From positions 25,201,101 to 25,265,100 of the forward strand of contig OY804578.1 in NCBI GenBank assembly GCA_963680875.1: 64,000 nucleotides of DNA, read 5' to 3'. The DNA comes from Bathymodiolus brooksi. Lineage: Eukaryota; Mollusca; Bivalvia; Mytilida; Modiolidae. The notes under the pieces are model-generated. The model was given only the letters and a program-made list of their open reading frames with translations. It searched no databases and had not been told where the DNA came from. Shown in pieces: positions 25,705-37,470 of this stretch; the stretch's first letter is position 1, and each line of letters begins with the position of its first letter. The position numbers and the translations under genes were made by a program.

Positions 25705-27043
25705 CCAAAGTCCGCTAAGATTTTCTATTCCTGAAAGTGACGATAAATATTAATAACCCAACTAAACATTATCTGATGTACGGCATATTTTTTAATGTTA
25801 TGTTTAATGTAACACTATTGTTTGTTATTTTCTACAAAGTGAATCTGTTTTATATGACATCATTATTAATACTTAGGATTGAATTGTTCTGTATTTGTCG
25901 ACAGAATGGAGCACAGCCACAAATAGTTAACTCCCAACCATTTATCCCAATATAAAATTTTGACCAGATATTGGAACACAATTTGAAATGAGCTAATTGT
26001 GACGTTAACAATAATTCAACGTTTTACTGGATTACAGACCAATGTAATAATCCACGAGGAAACAATTTATTGTTGGGAATTTGACTTCTGGCAAGGTGAA
26101 TGTGTACTCAATTAAACATTATGTAATTGCTAAAAACTTACCGAGGAGTTGAAGATCGTGTTTAAATAATCATAACTAAAATTGAAATTATCTGCTGGAT
26201 AGAATGCATGATACACTAATGTTAGAGTATCAGTTACCTTGGTGATTGAACAACTCTTGATATTTGTATGTTGAAGAACATCAATAACAATCATGTTGCG
26301 TAACATTTAATTTGCTACCGGAAGCTACAAATGCATTATCAATCATATTTACTCAAAATCAATTAATTTATTGTTGAACCTCGTTGCTGATTACTTAACG
26401 TAGTATTTGACCTAATTATATGACTAGCGAAAACATGAAAATGTTGATGAACACTAAGCCATCTAGGCAAGAAGTAACATATGGACTGATGCTTTGATTC
26501 CAACCAAGATAGGGAGAAATAACGAATAGGATGGAAAGGTTATCCTGGTATCGGTCCACAAGGTTCACTGCTAACGAACGGATGCTGATTGTGAGCTACC
26601 GCACGTTGTATTTTGCACACAAGGATCATGAGATTTTCAATACAAGAGCACACAGTAATGTTGAGTCCTAAAGATGAGTAGTATGGTTGATTTGTACCAC
26701 ACACTTATAGGACGCCCCCTATAAACGGTCATATTTCCTCATCCCAGAAATAAATGGGGATTTTCAAAAACGAATCAATCAGCAAAATTAAACAATGTAC
26801 TAAAGAGAAAATTAAGAAAATCACGCGCAAAACTGCTCACGAAGGGTAAGCAGTTCCTGTTTTTATTAAAAGACATCCGCCATCCTAATCATAGATTAAT
26901 TTTCTTTTCTGTCAAATTCCATACGGTTATCTCGGCCGCTTCAAATGAGGTTCTAATAACAATTCTTTGTGTAAGATAGAGCGTGTTTCATTAGTACTTT
27001 CACAGTAAGTTGCACCACGAGGAGTATTGGAGGAATCAATGCA
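25705..27043. other. AT-rich non-coding stretch
   Basis: No genes are supported. A tail scrap, gaagggtaagcagttcctg, near 26840 belongs to the Penelope-like family. 26500-26760 is GC-richer but has stops in all frames. Confidence 0.45.
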
Positions 27044-28670
27044 ATACACGTGTACTGTCATGTAGATCATTCTCCACACGTTAGGCATAACGTATATACT
27101 GTAATGTAGACCATTCTCCACACATTAGAGTAAGCGTACGTAGATAATGTAGATCACTTTATACACATTACTGTAAACATGTATGCGGTAATGTAGATCA
27201 CTTTATACACGTGAGCGTCAACGTGTATTGGGTAATGATAAAGTTTGTCAGTGACTTGCGGCAGGTCTGTAGGAAACCATGACAGATCCAATCATTGGAC
27301 AAATACTGAAGCAGAATACGCCGATCGAAGCATTTGGCAATGTAAATCACTTTATACACGTTAGAGTAAACGTGTATACGGCAATGTAGATCACTTTATA
27401 CACGTTAGAGTAAACATGTATACAGTAATGTAGTTCACTTTATACACGTTAGAGTAAACGTGTGTATGTTAATGTAGATCACTTCATACACGTTAGAGTA
27501 AACGTGTGTACGGCAATGTAGATCACTTTATACACGTGAGAGTAAACGTGTGTACGGTAATGTAGATCACTTTATGCACGTTAGAGTAAACATGTGTACT
27601 GTTATGTAGATCACTCTATTCACATTAGAGTAAGCGTGTGTATGTTAATGTAGATAACTTTATACACGTTAGAGTAAACGTGTGTACGGTAATGTAGATC
27701 ACTTTATACACGTTAGAGTAAACGTGTGTACTGTAATGTAGATCACTGTATTCACGTTAGAGTAAGCGTGTGTATGTTAATGTAGATCACTTTATTCACG
27801 TTAGAGTAAACGTGTGTACGGTATTGTAGACCACTTCATACACGTTAGAGTAAACATGTGTAGTGTAATGTAGAGCACTCTATTCATGTTAGTGTAAGCG
27901 TGTGTATGTTAATGTAGATAATTTTATACACGTTAGAGTAAACGTGTGTATGTTAATGTAGATCACTTCATACACGTTAGAGTAAATATGTGTACTGTAA
28001 TGTAGATCACTCTATTCACGTTAGAGTAAGCGTGTTTATGTTAATGTAGATCACTTGATACACGTCAGAGTAAACGTGTGTATGTTAATGTAGATCACAT
28101 TATGCACTTTAGAGTAAACGTGTATATATTAATGTAGATGACTTGATACAAATTAGAGTAGACGTGTGTATGTTAATGTAGATAACTTTATACATGCTAG
28201 AGTAAACGTGTGTACTGTAATGTAGATCACCTATTACATCTTAGAGTAAACGTGTGTATGTTAATGTAGATCACTAGATACACGTTAGAGTAAACGTGTG
28301 TACAGTAATGTAGATCATCTGATACACCTTAGAGTAAACGTGGGTATATTAATGTAGATCACTTGATACACTTTAGAGCAAAGATGTATGTTAATGTAGA
28401 TCACGTAATACACGTTAGAGTAAACGTGTGTACGGTAACGTAGATAACTTGATACACTTTAGAATAAACGTGTGTATGTTAATGTAGATCACTTGATACA
28501 CTTTATATTAAAAGTGCGTGTTTTAATGTAGATCACTTTATACACGTTAGAGTAAACATGTGTACAGTAATGTAGCTCACTTTATATACGTTGGGCAAAG
28601 CGTATGTACGGTAATGTACATCACTCTACACGTGGTATGCATAACGTACGTACTGTAAAGTAGTTCATTC
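27044..28670. repeat. Degenerate minisatellite: 44-bp unit, about 35 copies
   Basis: The unit is gtaatgtagatcactttata followed by cacgttagagtaaacgtgtg and tacg, with a 44-bp spacing (for example starts at 27513 and 27557). Each unit includes acacgttagagtaaacgtgt, a dyad with 7-bp arms ACACGTT/AACGTGT and a 6-bp spacer. Copies are far more diverged than in the other arrays and small indels occur, so this is an older array. A SINE fragment interrupts it at 27237-27335. The unit is unrelated in sequence to the other 44-bp array at 4987-5816. Confidence 0.93.
27237..27335 (+). mobile_element. SINE fragment inserted in the 44-bp array
   Basis: It begins gataaagtttgtcagtgact then tgcggcaggtctgt, the middle part of the SINE seen at 38608-38870 (gataaagtttgtctgtgaat there). 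It is followed by about 60 bp of non-array DNA before the array resumes with ggcaatgtaaatcac. Confidence 0.65.
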
Positions 28671-30314
28671 TTTGTTATGATCTGTAAATCCCCAATTGTC
28701 AAAAATGATATATGATGACGTTTTAACATTCTATGACATTCTCAAGCCTATAAATGAGAATTTCATAGTTATCTAATCCCGTCTTTGTATTTTATTAATG
28801 AATATTAGCTTTCATGGTTGAACTTGTTATTTTGTCGTGGAAACAGGAAACGTCTCATAAAAGATTTGAGCGTGAAGATCTATGGAGGGATTAAGATTGA
28901 AATATTATCAATAAAATACAAAAGGTTGATCTGGTCAGGTAAATAGAATAACAACCCTGTAAAGTATGCAGTATGAAGGTTCAACAACGTCAAGGAAAAT
29001 TTATTGATTGAAAATGAAACAATCTGGAAACCACTGATATTAATGATTATTTAGATTTATTTTCACTGCTGTAGAATTATACCTTCTATATATTTGGTAT
29101 GCTGTGATAAGTTTATAATCTATTACCCTATGGAGATGGGGAAAATTTTCAATAATATGAGTACAACATTTTGTATAGTGTATATGTTGACTATTGGAGA
29201 TGGGGGAAATTTGCAGTGATATGAGTACAACATTTTGTATGGAGTATATGTTTATTATTTCATATAAGCGAAATGGCTATCAAGTATTAACTAAAACGTC
29301 ACATTTATAATCGCTTGAATCAATTCCCTTCCTGAAATCAAAATTTCGCCGGGTTATTAATTGTTTTATTTAATACTATGAGTTTCACAAGGTTCTATAC
29401 AGTTGAGGTCATTACAAACGTTTAATCAGAATAAAAACGATCATAGCATAGAACAGCTTAATAGTCATCATCCATCAAAAAACATCCAGTGATTTTAATT
29501 TCACATTGCCTTTTTGTGTAATTTTATATCATGCTACAATTGGTGTTGCTTTGATAATCAGGAATATGATATTTTTATTGTTCGCTAACATCACATTAAT
29601 CAATGGTAATTTAATTTGTTTTTTCCTGTTTCAGATTATCAGTCCTGTTTTAGAATATTTCAAGTCATCTCAATATCATCAACACACTTCAATCATGCAC
29701 CAATGTGCAATGATCATCTGTAATCATCTCAATATCACCAACACACTTCAATCATACACCAATGTGCAATGATCATCTATACACACAACCAATTTGTCTA
29801 TCACATACTTGAAATACCTTTAAGATCAACACATAGTACACATGTCTGAAGAAATTTGAGAGCGAGAGAACAAAGCATGGCTCATAAAACAGAGAATGGA
29901 CCAAGATGCCCGAGAATGCTTAGCTTTCCCTGTTCCGTCCATATATGATTCCGTCTTTAAAACAAGATCACCCAACACCAGCAAGCAAAACAAAGACTTA
30001 CATCTTTACCATAGAACCGTAATCAGTGATCAGTTAAAATAAGGAAGTTATGTATCAAACAATCAGGTCACGATGAACAATTTTAGAATAGCTGAAGGAA
30101 ACAGGTAGGTACTATTTGGTTTCTCCTTACTTTGCTTGGGAAATTTTACTCATATTAAAACAGCGTATAAATACAAGATACAAGAAACATAATGCAAAAT
30201 AAAATGATAAGGACAATGAAGCAGATGTTTAGTTTTTAAGATGTATATCGTGTCGCGAGTTTCAGATCAGCTGTTCTTTTTTCATCTGACATAGACACAG
30301 TAATTTTGTCATCA

Positions 30315-30353
<39 letters not shown>

Positions 30354-30974
30354 TATCTGAGCAGGAGTATATTATATAACAATACATAATAATCGGTGAA
30401 TATTTTTGTGTCGAATTCTTTTATATTTTTCTTGAATTGAAGTTAATTTAAATATGAAGCATTGTTTATTATAGTATATGACCATATAGAATCACAGCAG
30501 TTAGCCCTTTGAAGATATGGTTTCAATCACGATTATTGTGGGAGTTAGCTTAATTCAAACTTTTGTTATGTTGATTTGTTTTATTTTCATGTTTGTTGTG
30601 ATAAAATTAACAAACAAAAAAAAAAAAAATTAAAAAGAAGCAAAAAAAAACAACAACAAACAAACGCCAAAGATACCACACAATTCGAAAAGCAAATATC
30701 AATGATGATGGATATATATGGAGTGGTTCATTGGTAAAACCATTCTGTGTTGGTATCGAGTGGGTGTATTAGATTGTCTAAATCTGATAAAAACCGATAG
30801 AATACCACTATCATCCTACCATTAAGTTAATAAGTATTATCTTCCTGTTATTGAAAATATGACTAGTGTAGATTTAGAAATAATACAATTGATGGATGAC
30901 CTACAAGAATATCTTAATGCTATCGTATAAATCACGCATTAGCTTTTGACATTCGTTTCACAGATAATTATTAC
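28671..30974. other. AT-rich stretch with small duplications
   Basis: Two local direct duplications are visible. 29131-29194 and 29195-29258 share tggagatggggg and gagtacaacattttgtat (64-bp period). 29666-29724 and 29725-29779 share catctcaatatcacc and accaatgtgcaatgatcatc (59-bp period). A (TA)n microsatellite of 33 bp lies at 30317-30349 and an A-rich tract at 30615-30665. No genes were recognised. Confidence 0.6.
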
Positions 30975-31223
30975 ATTAAACGATACTTACCTGTAAGTTG
31001 AAGTTTAATTGAGATTCTCTGAAATGCAAAGTGTCATTAAATGTGACCAAGTGAGATTATGAACTAATTCCCAGAATGCAAAGTTTTTAAAGAAGTTGTT
31101 TAGTGGGTTTAAAACTTCAAACACATGGAGTGTAAAGCGGTGGGCACTTGGTCACATTTAATGACACTTTGCATTTCAGAGAATCCCAATTAAACTTCAA
31201 CTTACAGGTAAGTATCATTTAAT
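30975..31223. mobile_element. Fold-back element (79-bp arms)
   Basis: Arms 30975-31053 and 31145-31223 are reverse complements with about two mismatches, around a 91-bp loop. Each arm carries acttacctgtaagttgaagt and ctgaaatgcaaagtgtcatt. The left arm and the first part of the loop match, in reverse, the right end of the neighbouring element at 31866-31935 (shared gtgagattatgaactaattc). They therefore belong to one transposon family. Confidence 0.8.
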
Positions 31224-31229
31224 TTAATA

Positions 31230-31930
31230 ATTCTCTATCAATGCAAAATGTCAAATGTGACCATGTGAGATATTTAAAGCAAACCCACTAAACAACAGCA
31301 AATTTAGATGACATGTTCAGCAACATGAGAGATAAACATAGCCGCAGTAATAAATTCTGTCTCTTCAGATCTTGCAGATATATTTCTTATGCTGGCAGTG
31401 CTTACACTGGCCGAGCAAGACAGTGGTTTATTGTCAACCAAAGGTAGATGTTCCACTCCGAACAAACCATCGTCCAAAGTAACAATGTTGATCTCCTGCG
31501 CTGGCACATCAACTCGCTTACGAGTTTTCGACGTGTGCATTAAATCAGACACAGCCTGCTTACACACTAGAGTGTTCTGATTCCATTTCGGCATCAGGAG
31601 AAATGTTTATACCACTATTGTTAATCACTGCTTTCGCAACATAATTGGACAAAAGGTCCGACTGTTTATCCATATTCAAAACAAATAATATAATCAAAAC
31701 GAATGAAATAAATTCCAAAATAGAATCGTAAATAAAGAAAGGTTATATGTTAATTATATAAGACAATCTAATCACGTATATGTCCACACAAAATGTATAA
31801 ATCCATAGATTAAAAAGCAAGATAAAAATTTGCTTCAGAAGCATTCTAGGAAATTGTCATACTGTTGCATTTTGGGAATTAGTTCATAATCTCACATGGT
31901 CACATTTGACACTTTGCATTGATAGAGAAT
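31230..31930 (-). mobile_element. Inverted-repeat element with a broken frame (possibly DIRS-like)
   Basis: Terminal arms 31230-31271 and 31889-31930 match over 42 bp in inverted orientation with one mismatch (core tctctatcaatgcaaa...gtgaccatgtgagat). Inside, on the minus strand, an ATG at 31673 opens MDKQSDLLSNYVAKAVINNS, which stops at 31560. An overlapping frame from 31594 to 31304 continues through MHTSKTRKRVDVPAQ, so one frameshift separates them. Long inverted termini, a gag-like frame starting about 200 bp inside one end and no transposase motif would suit a short non-autonomous DIRS-type element. A fold-back DNA transposon is the alternative. Loss of all downstream genes makes it non-autonomous either way. 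Confidence 0.55.
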
Positions 31931-32020
31931 GAAAATCAAATAACTTGACCTACATCTATATTGTGCTCTCCTACTTAAATTTCCTGTATAAATCGGCTTA
32001 TTTGGTTTTATTGGTATTAG

Positions 32021-32222
32021 GGACTACAAATCGTCACATGGAACAAAAATAGACAAGGATTTCTATGTCTCGTTTCTTGGCAACTTATCGGATTCATACA
32101 GTAAAGGTTTATTCACAAAGAAAAATGATCCATCTGAAGGCCTTTTATGTAGATTTGATGTGGAAAATAATGATTACAAAAGAAGAGTAATCAAAAATAA
32201 AGATTTTGCTAAAAGAAATCAG
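32021..32222 (+). CDS. Candidate internal exon, family unknown
   Basis: After an acceptor-like ttttattggtattag ending at 32020, the frame is open from GAC at 32022 for 67 codons to CAG at 32220-32222. It is followed immediately by gtataag, a fair donor, and then by stops. It starts DYKSSHGTKIDKDFYVSFLG and includes SKGLFTKKNDPSEGLLCRFD and KNKDFAKRNQ. The mix of charged, aromatic and glycine residues looks like a globular protein rather than a chance reading. No ATG occurs in frame and no neighbouring exons were found. The decayed block GQEQVQKCLK lies 100 bp downstream, so it may belong to a transposon gene. Confidence 0.4.
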
Positions 32223-34094
32223 GTATAAGGTTAGCAGTGGTAATGATTTACTTAACTGACCGATTAATTGGTTGTTGGTTGCTAACGAATCAGGACAAAT
32301 ATTCCATGCATATTCGGGACAAGAACAAGTTCAAAAATGTCTAAAAATTACAAAAAATGAGAAAGGCAACGGGACAAAGGTTTCTTGTAGCTGCTGCAAT
32401 ACGCCTATTATATATCGAAACCTACACCATAAGGTCTTTAATGCATAGGGAGTGGAGCGTGACACTCTCCAAGCACGTTACACACTAGGATCGTCATGTC
32501 AGTTGTCTGTATTATAACGTGACATCCCGTTGATTAGTAGATTTAAAATATGACCTGAGACATGACTGCAAGAGGAATATTGTTAGATGGTAGTGTATCG
32601 CCAAAATGAATAAAGATCCAACAAGCATATATTTTGATTTATTAAATTGAAGTGTTCAACAACATTTAAAATATATCGTGGTTAGAAGATACCAGACAGA
32701 TACACACAATACTGATACACTTCATTGCTTCCCATGAGTCCCTTTCTTTTTATTAATATTCCCTATCAAAACTGATAATGGTGACAGTTTACATATTGAA
32801 TAACCACTAATATTAACTAACAACATTTATTTAGGGATTCACCATATGCATCGTAATTATTAGTGGTCAGTCTATATTTCAACTTTCATATAAAAACCAA
32901 ATTCATTTAAAAGGGTCATTGATAAGAAAGGGACCGTTAACAAATCTAAATGAGATATTTATATGCAATATACAATCGGCACCATTATTCCCCATTAATA
33001 CTATTGTGTTTATACTGGTGGTATACACCTTCATATATCCATCATCTGTAAAACAATAAAAACAACATGTTGATCCCCTTTACTAACTGTGGGTTATATT
33101 TTGTTTATTATGGAACTTGTAAGATGTTTAGCTTGCAAGATATCGATCACCATTGCTCATATGCTATCATTCCAGTATCATGTGACGATGGTATACAATA
33201 AAGCCATACTATGATGTAAAAGACACCGACTAACTGTTGGGAAATGTGTTCGCAGAAGCTTAATCAAAAGATTATCAAATTTGAAATTTGACAAAAATAT
33301 CAAGAAAATAGTAAATTACAGAGGTTTCAATTTACATCGCTATTGCTAATAAACGTCAATTTCTCATTTCTGAGAAAAGATTTTGTCTAGCCGTTTTATA
33401 AATACATCCTTCAAACAAAGAATTTGCACTGAAAAATACTTCTAAAATTATGTTTACAAAATTCACTGGATATATTTCAGACCTCTACAAACACAGCTAA
33501 CGTTTTGTTTTTTAACTTGGAAAACAATTATAAAGGAAATATTGATTATGATAGGGCATATGATAGCGAACAAAAGAAGGGATGTAAATTTATTTTAGAA
33601 ATATAAGATTTAATAAAGTAAACCCTTTGTGATATTTAAAACTAACACCTACATACAATGTACGCAATTATTAATGATGGAATTATTGATTTTTCAAACA
33701 TTGGTCAATCGTAATGATATCGGTATTATAATTTAGTTTTGACGGTTTTATCAAATGTTCCCACGCACTATTTTGAAATCATGTAGTTTCAATAAAAAAG
33801 TTTACGCTCTGACTGGAATAAAAACAATCTTTTGCATCAAATCAACAGAATGTCACATTCCTTGCATAATTGAGGAAACGTACATTATCTATGTCACTCA
33901 CTGGCTTGAGTGTAGGAAATTCTACAAATTTACAGAGTGGTTCCACAAGAGAACGACTTCTGGATGACTAATTTGCTGGTGGAACGTGCGATGGCTTTGG
34001 ATGAAATCACGCCACCTAGGAGGACAAATCATGTGTTTTGTTGACGACCTTACCGTACATTTATTGATGTTAGATATGCAAGCAAATTTTAAAT
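32223..34094. other. AT-rich stretch, one coding remnant
   Basis: 32270-32480 holds the GQEQVQKCLK remnant (homologue at about 22160-22260) and then a scrap of the dispersed repeat found at 4514-4700 (gagtggagcgtgacactctc). 33755-33967 is a 70-codon plus frame with no recognised family. The rest shows nothing. Confidence 0.4.
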
Positions 34095-34410
34095 CTAATT
34101 AAATTATCAATTTTATGTATTAGAACAAACCAGACTTTCGTATCAGAAGAACAATACCACACCATAAGCTGTTCGCCTATCTTTGACATTGTCTCTGTCA
34201 GCCCAATGTTGATAAGGGTAATAACAAAATTACCGAACTCCGAACAATCTTCCAAAGGCAAAGTCAAAACTCATAAGTATATAAACAGACAAAATCAGTC
34301 AACAACCGGTAAACTGTGCAAACCGTAATGACCCTGACTTGGTACAGGCATTTCTAAAGAAATGGTGGGTTGAATCAGATTTTAAAAATGTCACGCCTTA
34401 GCCGTCGAAA
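34095..34410 (-). repeat. Dispersed repeat, copy 1 (minus)
   Basis: Its reverse complement matches 51880-52110 closely: tgattcaacccaccatttct, gaaatgcctgtaccaagtca, ccggttgttgactgattttg, tgttattacccttat. It is probably the 3' region of a second retroelement lineage, since the copy at 51.9 kb follows a reverse-transcriptase pseudogene. Confidence 0.7.
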
Positions 34411-35944
34411 TCATTTGACCATTTGACACAACTGAGCCGCATTGACGCAAACCACACAGCCAAACAACTCTGGTAGATCCTCGTCAAATCCAACGGATGG
34501 AGTTCATAGGTTGTAATCTCACGTATTAGCATGTCAATGAAACGTCATATACAATCTGCCATCCATGCAAATATTGCGCACTCAAATTTGTGTTATCTAA
34601 TTTATTAAATCGTGAATGTGCCACTGTTTCCTCTGGTGTCACTCTTAATAATTGGATGTCGAACTGCAATACGCACATAAACAAATGATTAAGATATATT
34701 TTGTAGATTTCGAAAAAGAGTAGGCGTGTTGTAGTCGGTACAAAAGACTGATTTTTTCGTTCCAATGCCCTTTTCCAGTGGGTGTCAACAGTCCTTGTCC
34801 TGTTTTCCTTTTATTCCCCACTATTGCTGTATTTTTTCTTTATTATATTGATGCACTTTTCCTCGTTCTGAACATGCATCAGTTATTAGCGTCTGATTTG
34901 GCAAATCATAATCCATCAATCTGTTTTGGATGGAATAGTACATTTTGCAATTTTTTGAAAGACAGATTTATCATTGTGTTGCAGTATTTAAGAAATATTT
35001 TCGATAAAAAATAAAAGTTTTGATTTACAACGTATATATGGTTCTTTTTCCCCTACCATATTTGTCTTTTCGTGTAGGTTTTTATTGCCCAATGCGCAGA
35101 TAAGAATTACTAAAGGATTACTAAATAAATTATTAATGGTACTTGGAATACAACAATTAAAAATTCTTCAGTTTTGTTGGAGTTTGTAATGTTATTTTGT
35201 CGCTCTTTAGCAGTTGTTCGTTTTAGATATTTGCTTGCCATTGCTTACTTGGTGATATCGTGGAAGATAAGTTAAATAATAGTCGACAACGTCATGAACA
35301 TTAAGAACACAATCCATCCACTAGGTTTGCCGATATACGATCGATAGAATCGATTATTTTCACATTTTTGGTTCATAAACTAAAGGGTATTTTTATGTTG
35401 ATTGTTTTTCAATAATATTCGTGTCGATAAAAGGTGCAATATACTTTATTTGTGATTGTAAATTTTAGCTCTACATTCGATAAAAATAGAACGAACGATT
35501 TTCATAATAGAATATTTGTTTTGAACAACAAAATGTTACGTCAATAAGCATTCTATATTTGGTTTGGTTATATATGAATTGTTTATTGAAGTGTTTGTTC
35601 CAACAGTACAAATAGACGACCAACGATCTTAAGTAAGGAATATATATATATTTAAAACCAGACTGCGTCCTCAATATTCACAGATAAATTAAGGTTGACA
35701 ATAAGTTGCTCAAACAGTTGCTGTCATCATTTGTGTATTAGTTCCGAATAACAATCCACAAAAGATTCAATGTTCAGCATATCCATACAGCATATAAACC
35801 GTTTCCGGTCATCGTCTGACTGATATTTGTGCAACACGTGAAGCGGGGAAAATGTATCTTGTGCAAATTCAGCATTTATCAAGTTATTCGTTTCTGAGTG
35901 AAGATAAAATTAAATGACGATGTCAAATAGACGTGCAAACCAGA
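34411..35944. other. AT-rich non-coding stretch
   Basis: Several 65-79-codon frames occur (34526-34765 minus, 34778-35014 plus, 35471-35674 minus). None has a domain, signal or splice context that can be defended. Confidence 0.45.
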
Positions 35945-36069
35945 AGCAGTAAATCACAGAAACACAGATAATACAATGGTCAAAAGGACATATACGAACA
36001 GACACATAATTAACAACAAAACACTACACAGCGACTTAAAGATTTGAGCAGCCCTAAGTTCACTAAAGG
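35945..36069 (-). mobile_element. Penelope-like element 3' tail (minus)
   Basis: It reads in reverse: agcagtaaatcacagaaaca, taatacaatggtcaaaagga, acaaaacactacacagcg, aagatttgagcagccc. This is a degraded copy of the standard tail. Confidence 0.65.
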
Positions 36070-36249
36070 ATAGATCAACTAATCTTACACCACAAATCAT
36101 ACAGTGTACATGTACTTCTTATGAAAATAAGTTTGTAAATTGATTGCATTAAATAAGATCAATATTATATTCAAAATTTCAGCAGTGATTATCATTTACA
36201 TCGTTTTGTTTTATTAACCCATTAAATGATTTTTGCTGTTGATGTTTTT

Positions 36250-36568
36250 GGTGAGGTCCGTGTTGCTCATCTTCTTGTTTTTTTTGTGTTGTCCTATTAT
36301 GTGTCTTTACGTTCTGAGTTCCGTGTTGTGATGTTCTTCACGATTTCCGCATGCAAACGATGTTTGGATCGTTTTTAACTCCAGTTGTTTGTATGAGGGT
36401 TCATGTCTTACTTACGTTATTTTTGGTTGCTTGCGCATAGCGGTGTCCATCCCATATTGTGTTCTGTTTTTAGTTTGTTTTTCTTTGTCCTGTGTACCCT
36501 ATGTTTTCAGTTTCTCTGGATTTCCCATTTTTGATTGGCCCTGTGATATTCTCTAATATTTATTCCAT
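36250..36568 (+). mobile_element. Penelope-like element tail, longer variant
   Basis: It starts gtgaggtccgtgttgctcat, includes ctccagttgtttgtatgagg, catagcggtgtccatcccat, tgtaccctatgttttcagtt and tctctggatttcccattttt. It ends near ctctaatatttattccatt. The second half recurs at 54520-54725, and its end resembles the variant at 23496. This is a second tail subtype. Confidence 0.7.
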
Positions 36569-36925
36569 TGGCCAGAGTTATTATTTCCTCAAAATAGTCC
36601 ACCGCCTTACAAAAATTGAACAACTTTGATGTTGAGGTCTAAATATATCATATACTCGTCAATTACCACGAAAACTTAAAAATGGACAGACTTGTTTTTT
36701 TTTAATGTAATCTGAGAGAATACCACGAATATTGACATAATTAATACCATTTCATAGATATATAATTATAGTAATTCCCACATTTCTATATATTTTGATT
36801 ACCACCCACTGCTTGTCCATTATGTTTTTATAAGTCTCTCAGTGTAATATATTTAAGTCAATCCCTAGTTGAGATATTACAATGACTCAGTTGTTGAACT
36901 CAACAATGGTTCTCGTGTACAGTAC

Positions 36926-37020
36926 CTGAAATGAGGGCTAGCCTTTGGCTGGCCCGAAATTTTTTTTTTGGGCCAGTAAAAAATTAAAGTCACTGGTCCA
37001 AATGGCAGAATGGTGGCCCA
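36926..37020 (+). repeat. Left member of a diverged inverted pair
   Basis: It reads gtacctgaaatgagggctag, then ggcccgaa, ggccagt and gtcactgg. The same sequence of phrases, in reverse complement, occupies 38310-38415 (gtacttgaaatgg, cgggcgacc, gtcactggccca). Many differences separate them. They flank the candidate exon at 37257-37470. Confidence 0.4.
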
Positions 37021-37142
37021 ATCATTTTGTGACACATTTTTTTTGAAAAAAAGACATCAGATATCAATATATAAACAGTTCAGATTAATTAATTTTTATT
37101 AATAACATTAAAATTAATTATTTCACTAGTCTAACGAGGGTT

Positions 37143-37163
37143 GGGGGGGGGGGGGGGGGGGGG
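37143..37163. repeat. Poly-G run (21 G)
   Basis: Twenty-one consecutive G bases, a mononucleotide tract prone to length error in sequencing and able to form a G-quadruplex. The next longest such tract is 14 C at 40704-40717. Confidence 0.9.
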
Positions 37164-37256
37164 TCTTCAAGGTAATTTTGGTAGGTACAGGTGTGCAGCT
37201 GAAATTGCGAAAACACCCCAATGCTTATATTGCTATCTAATGAAACCTGAATTTAC

Positions 37257-37470
37257 TTGTTATAACCTTTTTGACAACCTTGACGCCATTGGCTAGGGTG
37301 GTCTTAAGAATCGATGCTAGTCCATCGGATGGGGACAATAGAAGGCTGGTTTGTGTGTAAGGGGAGATCAATGCCATGATCACATTAAAGACATCCGGAA
37401 AAGAGTAGACTAATGCCACTACAAGGACCGCTCTTGCACTCCCCAGAGTGACATCACTTGTTTCAATCCA
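37257..37470 (-). CDS. Candidate exon with membrane-type segment, family unknown
   Basis: On the minus strand an acceptor-like cttcttcatag precedes TGG at 37470; the in-frame TAG is the acceptor itself. The frame runs 71 codons: WIETSDVTLGSARAVLVVAL, then YSFPDVFNVIMALISPYTQT, LLLSPSDGLASILKTTLANG, KVVKKVITS. An acaa/gtaaat donor follows in phase 1. There is one hydrophobic span (AVLVVALVYSFPDVF). The composition and clean boundaries favour a real exon. No family was recognised and no partner exon was found within the window. An isolated pseudogene piece is possible. Confidence 0.4.

Noticed and set aside
30690..30790. Possible tRNA-like segment around ggtatcgagtggg
   Set aside because: No A box plus B box spacing and no cloverleaf could be drawn.
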